Shown: positions 11,371 to 22,428 of the stretch, piece by piece
Layout of the letters: each line of letters begins with the position of its first letter
Position numbering within the stretch: position 1 is the stretch's first letter
Assembly: GCF_047511655.1 (NCBI RefSeq)
Contig: NC_133397.1
Span: forward strand, 10,379,501-10,443,500
Reading direction: 5' to 3'
DNA from: Castor canadensis
Lineage: Eukaryota; Chordata; Mammalia; Rodentia; Castoridae
DNA length: 64,000 bases
Program-made: the position numbers and the translations under genes
Notes under the pieces: model-generated
Databases searched by the model: none
Told to the model about the DNA's origin: nothing
What the model saw: the letters and a program-made list of their open reading frames with translations, nothing else

Positions 11371-11805
11371 TCATGACCAGTTTTCAACTTGAGAAAGACA
11401 TAATTGACATTTTTCAAGACTTTTCTCTGACCTCTCTGTGGGCAGTGGACTATATGATAGGCAGCCTTTGATGAAGCTTCCAATGAACTCTGCGTTAGCG
11501 ATACCTCCATGTTTTTTGATTATCTTTTGCAATTTCATTATCTTTGCTCTAATTTTTCTGCTTTGTTTTGCATTCAATAACTTCATTGTTAGATATTCAG
11601 CAGTGTCAAGATTTTTTATCTTACTTTCAAGAGTGTTGAAGTTTGCCTCACGAGTTTGCCTCAGATAAGCCTAGAGGCCTTTTACTACAGGGCTGGTTAA
11701 ATCCCAATAATATATTACAAATCTTTTAGGATCTCTACCAAATATCCTTGGTGTTCAGAAGGTGCCTCCTTTCTGTGTGTTTGGACCTCAAAATTCTTTC
11801 AACTG
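11371..11805 (-). pseudogene. Unidentified decayed coding-like sequence
   Basis: Read on the minus strand, 11670 down to 11371 is open for 99 codons. The same frame continues upstream through in-frame stops at 11671-11673 (TAG) and twice more (TGA) before about 11805. Between the stops the peptide looks protein-like: RIFGRDPKRFVIYYWDLTS, then AYLRQTREANFNTLESK, then a basic helical stretch with KQSRKIRAKIMKLQKIIKKH. The stops could be CpG or C-to-T decay of CGA and CAG codons. The family is not recognised. It could be a processed pseudogene, a transposase or retroelement ORF remnant, or chance. No poly(A) tail is visible on its downstream side. Confidence 0.35.
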
Positions 11806-11831
11806 TTTTCATTAGGATGGTTGCTTTCATC

Positions 11832-11943
11832 AGGAAACTGAGTTAGATGGAGCTGGGTGTTCTCAAATAATATTTTGTTTAACTGAAATAAAGCAGTACT
11901 CTGACATTTCATAAATAAAAAAAAAAAAGGAAACTGAGTTAGA
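11832..11943 (+). mobile_element. Short poly(A) retro-insertion with 16-bp target duplication
   Basis: The perfect 16-bp repeat aggaaactgagttaga lies at 11832-11847 and 11928-11943. It encloses an 80-bp insert that ends in poly(A) (about 11917-11927). AATAAA sits at 11887-11892, about 24 nt before the tail, exactly as in an mRNA 3' end. This is a strongly 5'-truncated retrocopy of a polyadenylated transcript, mobilised by L1 machinery. The parent transcript is not recognised, and no SINE likeness is seen. Perfect duplications suggest a fairly young insertion. Confidence 0.88.
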
Positions 11944-12075
11944 AACATGCATTTGAGAATCCTTCTGATCTTGGTTTATAATCATATTAGTTAATTTTAA
12001 TATGTCATTAAACACTTTCCATTTGTAAAAACTCAGTATGCATATCTATTTTGTGATCATTAAAATAGGGATGAT
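11944..12075. other. Unassigned AT-rich sequence
   Basis: Nothing recognised. Confidence 0.5.
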
Positions 12076-12077
12076 AT

Positions 12078-12165
12078 CAATAACAGCTAAATTAATTCAG
12101 CATTTGATACCTGTCAGTTTCTGTTCAAAGTACTTTTCATAGGGTCACTTACTTAATCACTGTGG
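12078..12165 (-). mobile_element. MIR SINE fragment
   Basis: 'aattcagcatttgatacctg', 'ttcaaagtacttttcatagg' and 'cacttacttaatcactgtgg' match the antisense MIR 3' portion. Confidence 0.5.
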
Positions 12166-12176
12166 GTTCATGAACG

Positions 12177-12600
12177 TGTTAGTTTCCTGCGGCAACCCCA
12201 ACTAATGAGCGCACACTGGGTGGCTGAAACAAGAAGCATTTATTCCCTCACACTTCTGAATGCCAAAAGTTTAAACACAAGATGTCCAAAGGCTTTTCTC
12301 CTGCAGGCTTGTTCCTTTACCCATCAGCTTCTGGTGGCCATCAACGTTCCTTGGCTTGTGACCCTGTGTTATATTCCTCTAATCTCTGCCTCTGCCTGGG
12401 CTCCTTCTCTGTGTGCTCTCCTCTTACCTGACTCAGATCTTCAGCCTTTCTCCTATAAACACTGTGATCACTGGATTTAGGACCCACCCGGGTGATCTCC
12501 AGTCCTTTAACTTAATTGTATCCTAAGAAGGAAATACTCATAGGTTCTAGAGATTTGATATAGACATATATTTTTGAGCCATTACTCAATCTGCTGCAAT
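12177..12600 (-). mobile_element. MLT1-type LTR (ERVL-MaLR), antisense
   Basis: It begins 'gttagtttcctgcggcaac', then 'actgggtggctgaaacaaga', 'tttattccctcacacttctg', 'cagcttctggtggccatc', 'ccttggcttgtgaccctg' and 'aatctctgcctctgcc', ending near 'catatatttttgagcc'. This is the complete antisense MLT1 order. The 91-aa plus ORF at 12205-12480 is a by-product of this LTR. Confidence 0.9.
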
Positions 12601-12604
12601 GAGA

Positions 12605-12700
12605 AAGCCATTTTATTACTAGTCTTCTTTGTCCACTATCATACAGCTAGGATTTGAACTGAGTCTTTAGATTCAGAGTTTCTGCACTTAACCACTCTAC
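12605..12700 (-). mobile_element. MIR SINE 5' part, antisense
   Basis: 'atcatacagctaggatttga' and 'actgagtct', then 'gcacttaaccactctacagt', match the antisense MIR tRNA-related end. Confidence 0.65.
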
Positions 12701-12734
12701 AGTGTTGGCTAAGTTGCAAACTCATTACGACGGT

Positions 12735-12832
12735 TAAAGCTAAGAGATACAAAGCACCAGGCATTGTGCCCAACACATAGTAGAGCCACAAAAACTTGTA
12801 GCATATTATTATCAAACATCTATTATTAGTCA
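12735..12832 (+). mobile_element. MIR SINE 3' part, sense
   Basis: 'agatacaaagcaccaggcat', 'tgtgcccaacacatagtaga' and 'attattatc' match the sense MIR 3' end. It is opposite in orientation to its neighbour, so it is a separate insertion. Confidence 0.55.
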
Positions 12833-14360
12833 AAATTATGATGGCTGTTTACTTAACATGTGATATTCACATTGCATGGTGGAATGCTTAGCCAAGTTCA
12901 GGCAGCTGATGTCTTTGCTGAATTCAATGAATCTTTCAATCAGTGCAACTTCTGATTCAAAATTTATATCTCAAATTAAATTCAGATGGAAGTTCTGAAA
13001 GAATAGAGCTTCATAGCCAGAGAAATATTATAGCTTCTGGGATGGAATGACAAGAATTCTAACATTGGGCTCCCTTGCTTACTCTTCAGGGACACCGATG
13101 AGTTGGCACAATAGAGATTTAGTGACATAATGTTAGTTTATGCCAATTAGGAGTTACAGTGTCCAATGGTAAGGAGGAGGAGAAAACTGCTCCTCTAAGC
13201 TAACGTGAGTTAAGACAGCCCTGCCTTTAGTTTTCTCATGACAGGATTTAGAGAGCTCAGGGAAAGAACATTTAAGCCAAATATTTATAGCTATTATTAC
13301 TGCAGCTCTACACTGAATATATTCTGCTTCCCCGTATATGCCCCCAAAGGACAGGCCGCCCCCAACCAGAATGCTCTTGAAGACTGCTTCACCTTGATTG
13401 TGCCAGTGTCCTGTGAGATACTGCTCATTATGGATACTTATGATCTATTCCTTCTTTGACTTATTTAACTTTTTGGAATAGGAGGGACTTGGAGCCTTCT
13501 AGGAACTTTGTTGAACTGTGTAATTTGTTCCTGTGGTGTTTAGTACATCAGTACTATACACACTTGTGTACTAAGGACCAGCACCATCCCTTCTAATGGG
13601 TTTAGTTCCCTTCATTCACCATGGAGACCAAGAATCATAGATGTTCACGATGGCAGAGTTGATGTCAAAATTGTACCTTTTACATTGCTCTGCAATTGGT
13701 CAGTTGTTTCTTTCCTCTGTTCATAACCTGCTTCCCTCTGCATCTTCCATGGCCTATCACCACAGAGGCATTGTGATAGCAAATTGTGCCTCAGTTCTTG
13801 GGAGTGAATACCAATTGGACTATTTGCTAGCTGTGTGAGTCTCATCAAGTCCTTTAGCCTCTCTAACACATTGAATTAATGAAATTCCCTAGCTCTTAAA
13901 ATTTTTCTTGTAAAACAAAATAATAACCCTACACAAACACAGCAGTAACAAAAACTGAAAGACAAACAAAAATTTTATCTACTCCAAGAACCCAGAAAGT
14001 GCAATGACAAGTAGCCTGGTTACCTAAAAAACTTCTGCCTCAATGATTGTCTCTCTCTTTCTGTCCTTAGTTTTTACACCCTGATTCTTGTAATTCCTTT
14101 ACTTCATTTTTATCTTAGCTCAGGATTCTTGTTTTATAACACTCACAATTTTTCTGGAGAATGTGGCTTTTTGTCTTGAAGTAAGACTGTAATATAAGAA
14201 TAGCTTTTGATGGAAGAGGTGAGCATGAGGTTTGTTGGTTCAATACAAGGATTGGTAAATGGGTGAATGAGCTAAAACCTTTTAAAAAGATACACGTTTT
14301 AATTGTTGAAAAGTTCCACAGAATAATAATACTTTATGACACATTGTATTAAGTTTAAGT
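12833..14360. other. Unique sequence
   Basis: No repeat or exon is recognised over 1.5 kb. The opposing ORFs at 13641-13869 overlap on both strands and have no known domain. Confidence 0.5.
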
Positions 14361-14364
14361 TTCA

Positions 14365-14527
14365 GTGACCATAAATAAATCTCGTTGTAACCCATTCATG
14401 CCCCTACTTTTACTACTGTCTATGACTGATTCCAGCCACCAAGGACAGACTCAATGGTTGTACGAGACCCATGGCCTTCCAGGCACAAAATACTTACTGG
14501 TTCTTCACAGAAAAATTTGTTCAAACT
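14365..14527 (+). mobile_element. hAT-type nonautonomous DNA transposon fragment
   Basis: 'acccattcatgcccctactt' and 'actactgtctatgactg', then 'gtacgagacccatggcc', 'caaaatacttactgg' and 'cacagaaaaatttgttcaaa', follow the same order as the better preserved element at 56234-56454. Both terminal inverted repeats are eroded. Confidence 0.6.
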
Positions 14528-15535
14528 CTTTATTATGCATTCAGCTTACCTACTGGGCGTGTGCTCACTGTAAAGTGAGTTAAATAAGATATAGTCCCTG
14601 CCCTCAAATAGTTCATATCCATTTCAGAAAAAGACAAGACAAGCAATCAGATCACTGGAAGACCCACTTCAGCCTGGGAGCTGGTAGATGCAAGAACTAG
14701 TTATAATAACTGCACCTTCAGCTCAGGCAAACCAAGATCTAGAAGGCAGTGACTGAGCTCCTGCCTCTCTGCATGCTCATGCCTTCATCTGCCTTGCTGG
14801 TTCTGCTGCACTGGCCTCCAAAGGCCATGTTTAACTCCACTGTCCAGGCTGATAATTACAGAGCTACCTGTCATGCATTAGGGACAATGTGCAAAAGGAA
14901 TAGCTAGTAAGGATCATCTCACATTCTTACAGATGTGAGCCCTGACTTCTAAATTTGGTTGTAGTTCCTGGAGACTGGGCCCCACCTTTGGCTCTGCAGA
15001 AGTTGGTTTAACAGTGGCTGTTAGAGATTCCCTAACACCTGTCCCTGGGGCTGGAACTGCTCCTCCTCCTCGTACTCATATGTGTGGTCCTATGAGCATT
15101 TCCCACTTCCCTCAGATCTTCTCTGTCAGCCCTTCCCATAAGGTGTTCATCTCAGAAGATTGCCATCTGTTTCTGTATCACAAGAGGATGCCCTTGAAAC
15201 AGGGTGGTGATTAGAATGAGTCAGGTGAGGTTCTCTTCTCAGGTGCAGATTAGAGGGATGCCAAAATCTCAGTCATCAAGATAAGCAGTATTTTAATGCA
15301 ATGTTTAGAAAATCAAAATCTGTTCAAAAAACTCTATACTGAAGAGTAGATAGGGTTGATAGCAGTGTTGTGCTGAGCTCTATTAGAGTTTGAGGCTCAG
15401 AGTGAGTAGTAGGATAAGGAAGGGCTGAGAACAACAGGGAAAAGTTTCCTCTTGTAAATAATTCTGGGGAAATCCACAGATTGGGAGGTCATTCTCGAAG
15501 GGAATTAGTGTGGAGTATGGAAACAGCACTCAAAT
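14528..15535. other. Unique sequence
   Basis: The start (14585-14650, 'agtccctgccctcaaatag') resembles an ancient L2/L3-like remnant. The rest is unassigned. Confidence 0.45.
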
Positions 15536-15539
15536 GTGA

Positions 15540-15662
15540 ACAAGACCACAGGGGATCTGTCTTGCCTTTCTGTGTGACTGTAGAAGTCACAACTCCTCAG
15601 GGTCTCGATTTCCCCTTTGTAATAAATAAGATGGGTTAAATGATATCATGGTCTTATTCTTG
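15540..15662 (+). mobile_element. MIR SINE fragment
   Basis: 'tgtgtgactgtagaagtcac', 'ctcagggtctcgatttcccc' and 'aataagatgggttaaatgat' match the sense MIR core. Confidence 0.6.
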
Positions 15663-16462
15663 TTATGGAATGCTTTTCTTCCATGCCACTGTATATTGGA
15701 TCTCACTTGGAGCTAAGTTACAAACATGCTAGATTAACGTGGATCCCACTCCTAGGTCCAGTCAAAGTGTGGTAGATATTGCACAACTTCTTTCAAAGCA
15801 GTGCTCTTATTTGTGGGGGTTGGGAACTGCCTGGAAGTCATTTTAGTTATGGGGACATAAGCAACCATTTCCAGACAAGAAGTTTCTGAAAACATTTAGT
15901 CTGCCTTGACTGTGAAGTACTGGTGGAACGATTGGCTATGAGCAGCTGTGGGGTTGACAGATGTTTCCCAGTGGGAGCCATCACTCCACTGGGGTATTAA
16001 ATACATTGTGTAGAAAGTGCTTGCACCAGCCTGTTACAATCTGAGGTCCACGCCCTGCATCCAGCTGGCAAGCCCTAGCCCATGGAAACAAGTGGGCTTA
16101 AAGATAGACTTCTCATTTTATGGCTGGTATATGTTGAAACAGGACACCTGATGAAGCCTAAAGGCATAGTCTGTAGTGTTAATCACAGATAAGAATATTC
16201 AAAGGGGCAAATACAGGCAAACTGATCTGTTTTTATTAACTAAGGACATTGAATTTGCTATAGGAAAACTGAGTTTTCAGATCTGCCTTCCTCTCTTGAA
16301 TTCACATTTCTCAAGGGCAAGCAAATGGACATAATTGATTTTTGTATACTTTTATGTACCAAAAATCCTGGTGCAGAATTCACAGCCAGACATCTACTAT
16401 TTGCAATAAACTCAAACTCATGTTGTCCCAGACAGTAAGAAATCGTGGAAATCAAATAGTTC
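15663..16462. other. Unique sequence
   Basis: Nothing recognised. Confidence 0.5.
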
Positions 16463-16464
16463 AT

Positions 16465-16585
16465 GTGGCATCTATTTTACAAAGAAGGAACTAGAAGCCA
16501 GAGTTTTATAGCTAGTTAGTGAAAGAAATGGAGCCAGAGAAGAGTGCTTTTTGCTTTTTAGTTCTAAGTCCTGAGATCCTGAGCA
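16465..16585 (-). mobile_element. MIR/MIR3-like SINE fragment
   Basis: 'tctattttacaaagaaggaa', 'tagctagttagtgaaagaaa' and 'tggagccag' resemble the antisense MIR core. Confidence 0.45.
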
Positions 16586-17282
16586 AACAGACACTGGAAA
16601 TTACCTGGCCCTAGGTAAGAAATTCCCCTTGCTTGAAGTTCAACTGAAGATGGGTCTAACTTCTGAAAGATTGAAAAATATAGAAGTAAGGAATGTTCTG
16701 CTTTTAACCCTGAAAATGCATGAACTTCTCTCAGAGCACATGTTTAGACAGACTGATAAGGGGAGGGTCTTAATACAGTCCTAAGTATTAGATAATTGAG
16801 TAAGCCTCCGAGTCTGCTTCTTATTCAATAAAATCGGAAGCTTCATGTTTTGTACTTTATAATTCTGAAATTGCATATTTGCAAAATTTAGTATGAAGTG
16901 GCTGAAAGGGTGAGAAAGCTATATGGCTCATTTTGAAATATGAATCCTTACAAGGGAGCAAATGAGCAATATGTCAAATGCTTGACGTGTTCTCATTCTT
17001 AAGGCTTCTTCCTATTACAGCTTTCTTCTGATTCCAATAAGAGAGGCAAGTGAGAGACTAGAGGAGCCTGCTGGGGCTTGCTACATCAGCCAGAGGCAGA
17101 GGAACTTCATTTTCCTTGGAAACAAAGTTATGAGTTTCCCAAACAAGGCAATTGGCTAAATTATGCAACATATTCTTTCTCGTCCAATTCTCTTCTACTA
17201 TGGTTTAAGTTACCCATGATTTTAGCTTCATATAATCCTAGCTTTCCTTGGGGCTGATAGCTTTAGGTTTACATAGTAAAAT
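16586..17282. other. Unique sequence
   Basis: No feature is recognised. Confidence 0.5.
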
Positions 17283-17635
17283 GCTTTAATTTGAATCTGA
17301 AATGTCCCCCAAGCATCATGTCTTAAAGGTCTACAGCCTATGGCACTATTAGGAAGTGGTAGGACCATTAGGAAGTAGATCCTAGAGGAAGGAAGTTAGG
17401 TCACTGGGGGAGTGCTCTGGAAGGGGATATTTGGAACCTGGTTCTTTCTTGCCTTGCTGTTTGGTTCCCAGATACCATGAGGTGAGCAGATTGGTCTGCT
17501 ATTATGATCTTTCCATAGTGTGATGCCTAGACAGGCCCCAAACAACAAAACTACCCAACAGAACTTAGAAACTGTGAGCAAAAATAAATCCTTCATCTTA
17601 TAAGTTGTTTATATGGGGTATCTTGTTCAGTGTTG
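17283..17635 (+). mobile_element. MaLR LTR (MST/MT/ORR1-like), sense
   Basis: 'tttgaatctgaaatgtcccc', 'ggaagttaggtcactggggg', 'ccatgaggtgagcag', 'gaaactgtgagcaaaaataa' and 'ttataagttgtttat' follow sense MaLR LTR order, with AATAAA at 17583-17588. Confidence 0.8.
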
Positions 17636-17805
17636 GGAAGTCGTTTGGCACATAAGTAAACTGGGTTCTAAACTCAGATCTGCCATTTATTGTGTAACCC
17701 AGGACAAGCCATCTAAATCATTTGAACCTCAGCTTTGTTATTCATAAGCTGATTGTTCACTGTAGGGTAGGTGATTAATAATTTAATTTAGCATCCAAAG
17801 CATTA
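17636..17805 (+). mobile_element. MIR SINE
   Basis: 'ctgggttctaaactcagatc', 'tgccatttattgtgtaaccc' and 'caagccatctaaatcatttg' followed by 'aacctcagcttt' are sense MIR. It abuts the MaLR LTR. Confidence 0.7.
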
Positions 17806-18718
17806 ACCCATACTGGATGCTAGTGAACATTAACCTACTTTTAAAAACATACTTCTGTACTATTAAAAGTGCTTTCTGCTAATGCTCAGTTGATTCAATG
17901 GAGGACGGCTTTTGTCTCTCCCATTCTTATGTACGTTTGCATTCGTTCATTCAAATCTACCTTTCTTGACACTTAGTCTGTATAATTTTTGGTTAATTTC
18001 AAAATATAAATTTTGATGGTTAAATTCTTGAGCTACATATAGGCAGAAGACCTGACTGATGCCAACTTTTTCTACCTGTTGCTGGTAATCAGGATCTATT
18101 AGAGTTGCTTGCTTGGAAGGAAAAAGTGTGTGGTTGTGTTTTATCTTGCACATAATAGAATAATACCTACAAAGATATCTAACATTGGATTTACCAGATT
18201 TAGGAGACAGTAGCAATGATGGTTATTTAAAAAAATAAAAGATGAGCTTTGAAAAATCTGCAGAAAAGGAGAAACTGCAAAAAGTATCATTTCAGCTTTG
18301 TAAAAGACTCAACTTGCATCCCTTGAAATGAACACTTCAAGGTGCACGCTTTTAACACCAACTGTAGATTTGATACAAGAATAAAAAGTGAGTGTAAAGA
18401 TGGAGTAGAAGTTTTCCAGAATAAAGAATATAAGGATAGAAAGATGGCAAATGTGGAGGAGAGAAAAAAAATAGAGTAAGTGGGTTTAATATATATTTTG
18501 TCAGATTTCCAGGAAAAATAAGAGAATTGAGAAGGGACACTATTTGTTGCTTTTTGGTTGTCAGTTTACTTAATGTCACATAAAATGAAGTCTAAGAGAA
18601 ATTTAAAAATCACAACAATATATCTCAGTAGCTTATAGAAAAAATAGGGAAAAGTGATGATATGACATATTCCTATAACATAGGATTAACATGATTTAAA
18701 TAATTGTTCTAATTTTTT
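17806..18718. other. AT-rich unassigned sequence
   Basis: No repeat is recognised with confidence. The 18400-18600 region is A-rich and might belong to the following L1. Confidence 0.45.
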
Positions 18719-18719
18719 A

Positions 18720-19755
18720 ATGCACAAACATCATATATCAAGTGTAATAGTTATTTATCAGACATTCTTCTAAAGCACACATTTTAATTCTGAGCAAAGA
18801 AATAGACTTCAACATATTTAAGTATTAAATCACATGTAGTTATTTACCTTTCTATACTAAATTTGTAAGTTAAGATCTCAATAACACTGAGTCAAAGGAA
18901 AATCATAAGGACAGTTCAAGAATATTTTAACTAAGCAAAGAAGAATGCAACATTAAATAAAAAAAATGTAAAGAAGTACTAGAATTAAACCAGTACTTAA
19001 AGGGAAAGTTGTCACCTTAAATATATATATGAGAAAAGAAGGAATGCTAAAAATTTGTAATTTAAACATAAATATCCAGAAGTTAAACAGTAGCTCATGT
19101 TGATGAGGATGTGGAGAAACTGAAGTTCTTCTCCACTGCTGGTGGGAATGTAAAATGGTATGATCACTTTGGAAAACAGCCTGGCAGTTCCTTAATAATT
19201 AAAAATAAAGTTATTATATGATCCAGCAATTCTGTTCCTAAGCACTTTCTTAGGAAAAATGAAAACATATGTAGGTATCAAGACTTGCCCATAATTGTTC
19301 ATTTCAGTTTTATTTGTAATAGCCCCAAATTGAAACAAGAATCTAAATTTTCTCTAATGGGTGGATAGATGGATAAAATGTGCACATTGATATAATGGAA
19401 TATTTTTCAAAAATGAAGAGAAATGCAGTACTGACATGTAAGATGAACCTTGAAAACATTTTACTAGGTAGAAGAAGCCAATCACCTTGGACCACACATT
19501 ATATGACTTCATTTGTATGAAACATACAGATTAGTAAATCTGTAGAGACAGAAAGTAAATTAGCAGTTGTCTAGGGCTGGGAGTGGGGCAAGAGCGAGGG
19601 ATGGCAGTTGTGCTGCAGTGTTTCTTTTTGGGACAATTCAAATGTTTCAAATTTGACTGTGCTGATGGATTTCCAACTCTGTGAATATATTAAGAACCAT
19701 TGAATTGAACATTTTAAATGAGTGGATTGTCTGGCATTAAATTACAATTCAATAA
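18720..19755 (+). mobile_element. L1M, internally deleted
   Basis: 18840-19065 resembles mid-ORF2 ('gagtcaaaggaaaatcataa', 'aagggaaagttgtcacctta', 'tgagaaaagaaggaatgc'). From about 19085 it jumps to the L1 3' region ('gatgaggatgtggagaaact', 'gctggtgggaatgtaaaatg', 'tatgatccagcaattctg', 'gaaccttgaaaacatttta', 'aagaaccattgaattgaaca'). The sequence between is missing, so the copy is deleted or is two joined insertions. The terminal 'caattcaataaa' is the normal L1M end. Confidence 0.75.
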
Positions 19756-20035
19756 ATCTTGAGGAAAGAATTTAAGGAAGAACAAAATAAATCCAAAGGG
19801 AGTAGAAAGAAAGAAATGACAAATATGAATTCGGAAAATAAGGAGGTTGAAAGCCAACACAACCTAGTAGTCCTTTTCGAGTTCAGCTTGACAATTAAAC
19901 TTAATGTTGCAATGCTGATATCAGCAAATTTTTATATAACATTGTAGGGCAGTAATTATTTTAAACTGTAAGATCTCTGCATTTTGTTACAACTACAAAC
20001 TCTGCCCTTCCAGAGTGAAAACAGTGCAATTACAA
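19756..20035. other. Unassigned A-rich sequence
   Basis: Nothing recognised. The 62-aa frame at 19759-19947 is lysine-rich because of composition. Confidence 0.45.
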
Positions 20036-20039
20036 CATG

Positions 20040-20460
20040 GACAATATGTAAATGAGCAGGACATGTTACAGGAATGGTCATGGTGGTGTTTTTATAACAG
20101 TCCCGAATAAGACACAGCCCACACAAGTTATAGGATGCCCTTAAAATAAAATACTAGACAGCAATGGAAAGGATCAGTCCACATCCAAACAAAATAAAAT
20201 TTGTGAAAATGACCAAATAAATGTTGAATGAACCAAACAGTTTAAGAACGCATATACGTAACATGCTGGCATTTATGTGAAGTTGAAAAACAGAGGAACG
20301 TGCCAAGCCAACCAGTTGGTCATGCCTACATAAGTGATAAAGCTATATGGAAACACAAGTCAAGGTTACAGTGAATGAGGAACATGATCATGCACGGAAG
20401 AGAAGAGGAGTGTTATTAGGAAGAAAGACATCACAGGGAAGATTGCAGTGGTAATTATTT
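20040..20460 (+). mobile_element. Probable old L1 3' end (L1ME-like)
   Basis: 'ataacagtcccgaataagac', 'aaaatactagacagcaatgg' and 'tatacgtaacatgctggcat' resemble the 'aatagcc...tggaatactacacagcaatg' stretch of old L1 3' regions, but divergence is high. Confidence 0.45.
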
Positions 20461-20925
20461 CCTCACCTGAGCAGGGACTACATTTGTCCTTGTTTTATTG
20501 TTCCTTGTTATGCTCCACGTTTAGGTTTCCTGTGGGAGTTTTTTTTCAGTATAAATTACATTTGATGAAATATGAATACAAAATCAGGCTAGAGAAGCAC
20601 CTAATTCTGGGAGGCATGGTGGTCATTTTGTAACCACAAGGAGGCTGCTGGTTGATTGCTGAAGCAGGAGGGCAGAGGGAAGGTTCAGCTGTGTTCTCTG
20701 TGACTTCGTCATGATGCTGGAAAGGACCTTAGACTGCTGCTCCTAGTTAAGTGAACAGGAGAGGTTGTAGATTAAAGTCACTCTTAATTGAGTTTTCTGT
20801 TACTAATGAAGTCTTAATTGATGCTATTTATGTGCTCTTAAGTTCCATCCTGATTTCAGATGAACATGCCTAGAGGGTTTTGAGAAGCATGACTATAAAC
20901 TATAGCCCCACATGACCTTCCTGGA
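20461..20925. other. Unique sequence
   Basis: No feature is recognised. Confidence 0.5.
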
Positions 20926-20927
20926 TT

Positions 20928-21035
20928 CCAATACCTACAAATAAGAGGAAACTGACACTCAGGAGGCGAAGTTCAAATACCCAAATAACTTACTGAGTAA
21001 ATTTACATTCAAACTGCACTTTCCACACCCTTCCA
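20928..21035 (-). mobile_element. MIR SINE fragment
   Basis: 'acaaataagaggaaactgac', 'actcaggaggcgaagttcaa' and 'ttacattcaaactgcacttt' match the antisense MIR core. Confidence 0.55.
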
Positions 21036-21358
21036 CTGGAGCCACAGCCTCACTGTCTCCTCTGTCACTTTAGTCCTTTGCTGTGAGACCCCTGAGGGTC
21101 AGGAGTCCCATTTCCTTTTTAGTTCATTGACCTGACACTTACTAGAATGCATATTATTTTAGATATTGTTTCAGGCAAGGATTATAAACATTGTAAACTT
21201 TAGAGTTATCTTTTTCCTCAGTGAATGACACTATCATTTTCTTTAAAAACACATAAATACATATGTATAATTAAAATTATGATATGTGTCAACAATGGCC
21301 CTATAAAAGGAAACATTTTAGTGGTGTCTACTATATTTCCTGGGTAAGGATTGGCTCC
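21036..21358. other. Unassigned, possible L2 tail
   Basis: 'gctgtgagacccctgagggt' and 'caggagtcccatttcc' recall the L2 3' end. The remainder is AT-rich and unassigned. Confidence 0.35.
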
Positions 21359-21359
21359 C

Positions 21360-21475
21360 TTTTTGTTGTATAGTATTGTTTTCTTCCATTTAACAGATAA
21401 AGCAAACTGAAACCTATTGAAGCCAGGTCATCACCTTGCTGAAGGTTAAAAGAGCTCAGACCTGTAGGAACTCCA
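21360..21475 (-). mobile_element. MIR SINE fragment
   Basis: 'ttccatttaacagataaagc' and 'aaactgaaacctattg', then 'aggtcatcaccttgctgaag' and 'gttaaaagagctcagacct', resemble antisense MIR. Confidence 0.5.
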
Positions 21476-21557
21476 GTGGGGACCAACAGAATGGAGTTTT
21501 GAGAATGTCTAGTTGCTAGATCTAATCATACCAAGGCAATTGAAACCCAGGGAATTA

Positions 21558-21753
21558 CCTTCCTTTTTTCCTTCCTCCCTCCCTTCCTACTTTTTTCATT
21601 CCTTCTCTCCCTCCTTCCTTCTTCCTTTCCTCCCTTCCTTCCACCCTCCATTTCCACAATCCCTTCCATCCTCTCTTCCTTCCTCCTTTCCACCTTCCCT
21701 CACACCCTCCCTTTCCACCCTTCCTCCCACTCTCCTTTCTTTCCTTCCTTCCC
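21558..21753. repeat. Long polypyrimidine (CCTT)n-like tract
   Basis: Nearly 200 bases of C and T with only a few purines, built from CCTT/CCCTT units. It produces mirror ORFs on both strands (Pro/Ser-rich on plus, Gly/Arg/Lys-rich on minus) that are not genes. Confidence 0.95.
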
Positions 21754-22332
21754 ATATACAGCATATATATGTACATAGAAATTGAAAGAATGAACCCTGC
21801 ACTTTAACTCAGTTCATATAACTCCTTTAGGAATAGAAAGGATTTGTAGATTAGCTTAAGCTCATGGATGAAAGCTATATTTCATGCTTCTTGAAGGATG
21901 CATTCTTCAATGGATAGATTCATAATAGAGAACGATAGTTCTGAAAAGAATACTGGATATGAGTTCTTTCAGTCTTATCCTTATGACTCTCTGTCAAGGC
22001 ATCTTCTCTAGGGCTACCCTCAGTTAATTGTAATTTATCTCTGGATCACTGACAACTCAGCCAGTCAAGGTGACAGTAGAATTCACACTTGGAAACCCAA
22101 GGCCAGTTAGAAATATCCATGAAAGTTGGTGGCATATTTAATCTCTTATTCTGTAATGAAATGTCGTAGAAGAGGCTCTCCTTTTATAGCATATCACTCA
22201 GCCCAATCCCATCATTTTACAGTTTCATGGCTTACTCATCTAGGGTCCAATAAAACCACGCAAAGCCCCAAAGTATAAGGCATTAACCCAAGTGATTCAA
22301 GCCAATTGGAGGCTGTGTCCCTTGCTCCTAGT
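21754..22332. other. Unique sequence
   Basis: No feature is recognised. Confidence 0.5.
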
Positions 22333-22334
22333 AT

Positions 22335-22428
22335 GTCTTGAGTGGACTCCAAAAATCTGTATTTCTATCAAGTTCCAGTGATATCATTTGGCTGGGTACT
22401 GGGCCCACACTTTGAGAATCACTGCTGT
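22335..22428 (+). mobile_element. MER5-type hAT-Charlie fragment
   Basis: 'aaaaatctgtatttctatca', 'agttccagtgat' and 'cacactttgagaatcactg' match the 3' half of MER5A, including its inverted terminal CACTG. Confidence 0.65.

Noticed and set aside
21513..21802. Pro/Ser-rich and Gly/Arg/Lys-rich ORFs
   Set aside because: Both are translations of the same polypyrimidine tract; composition explains them.
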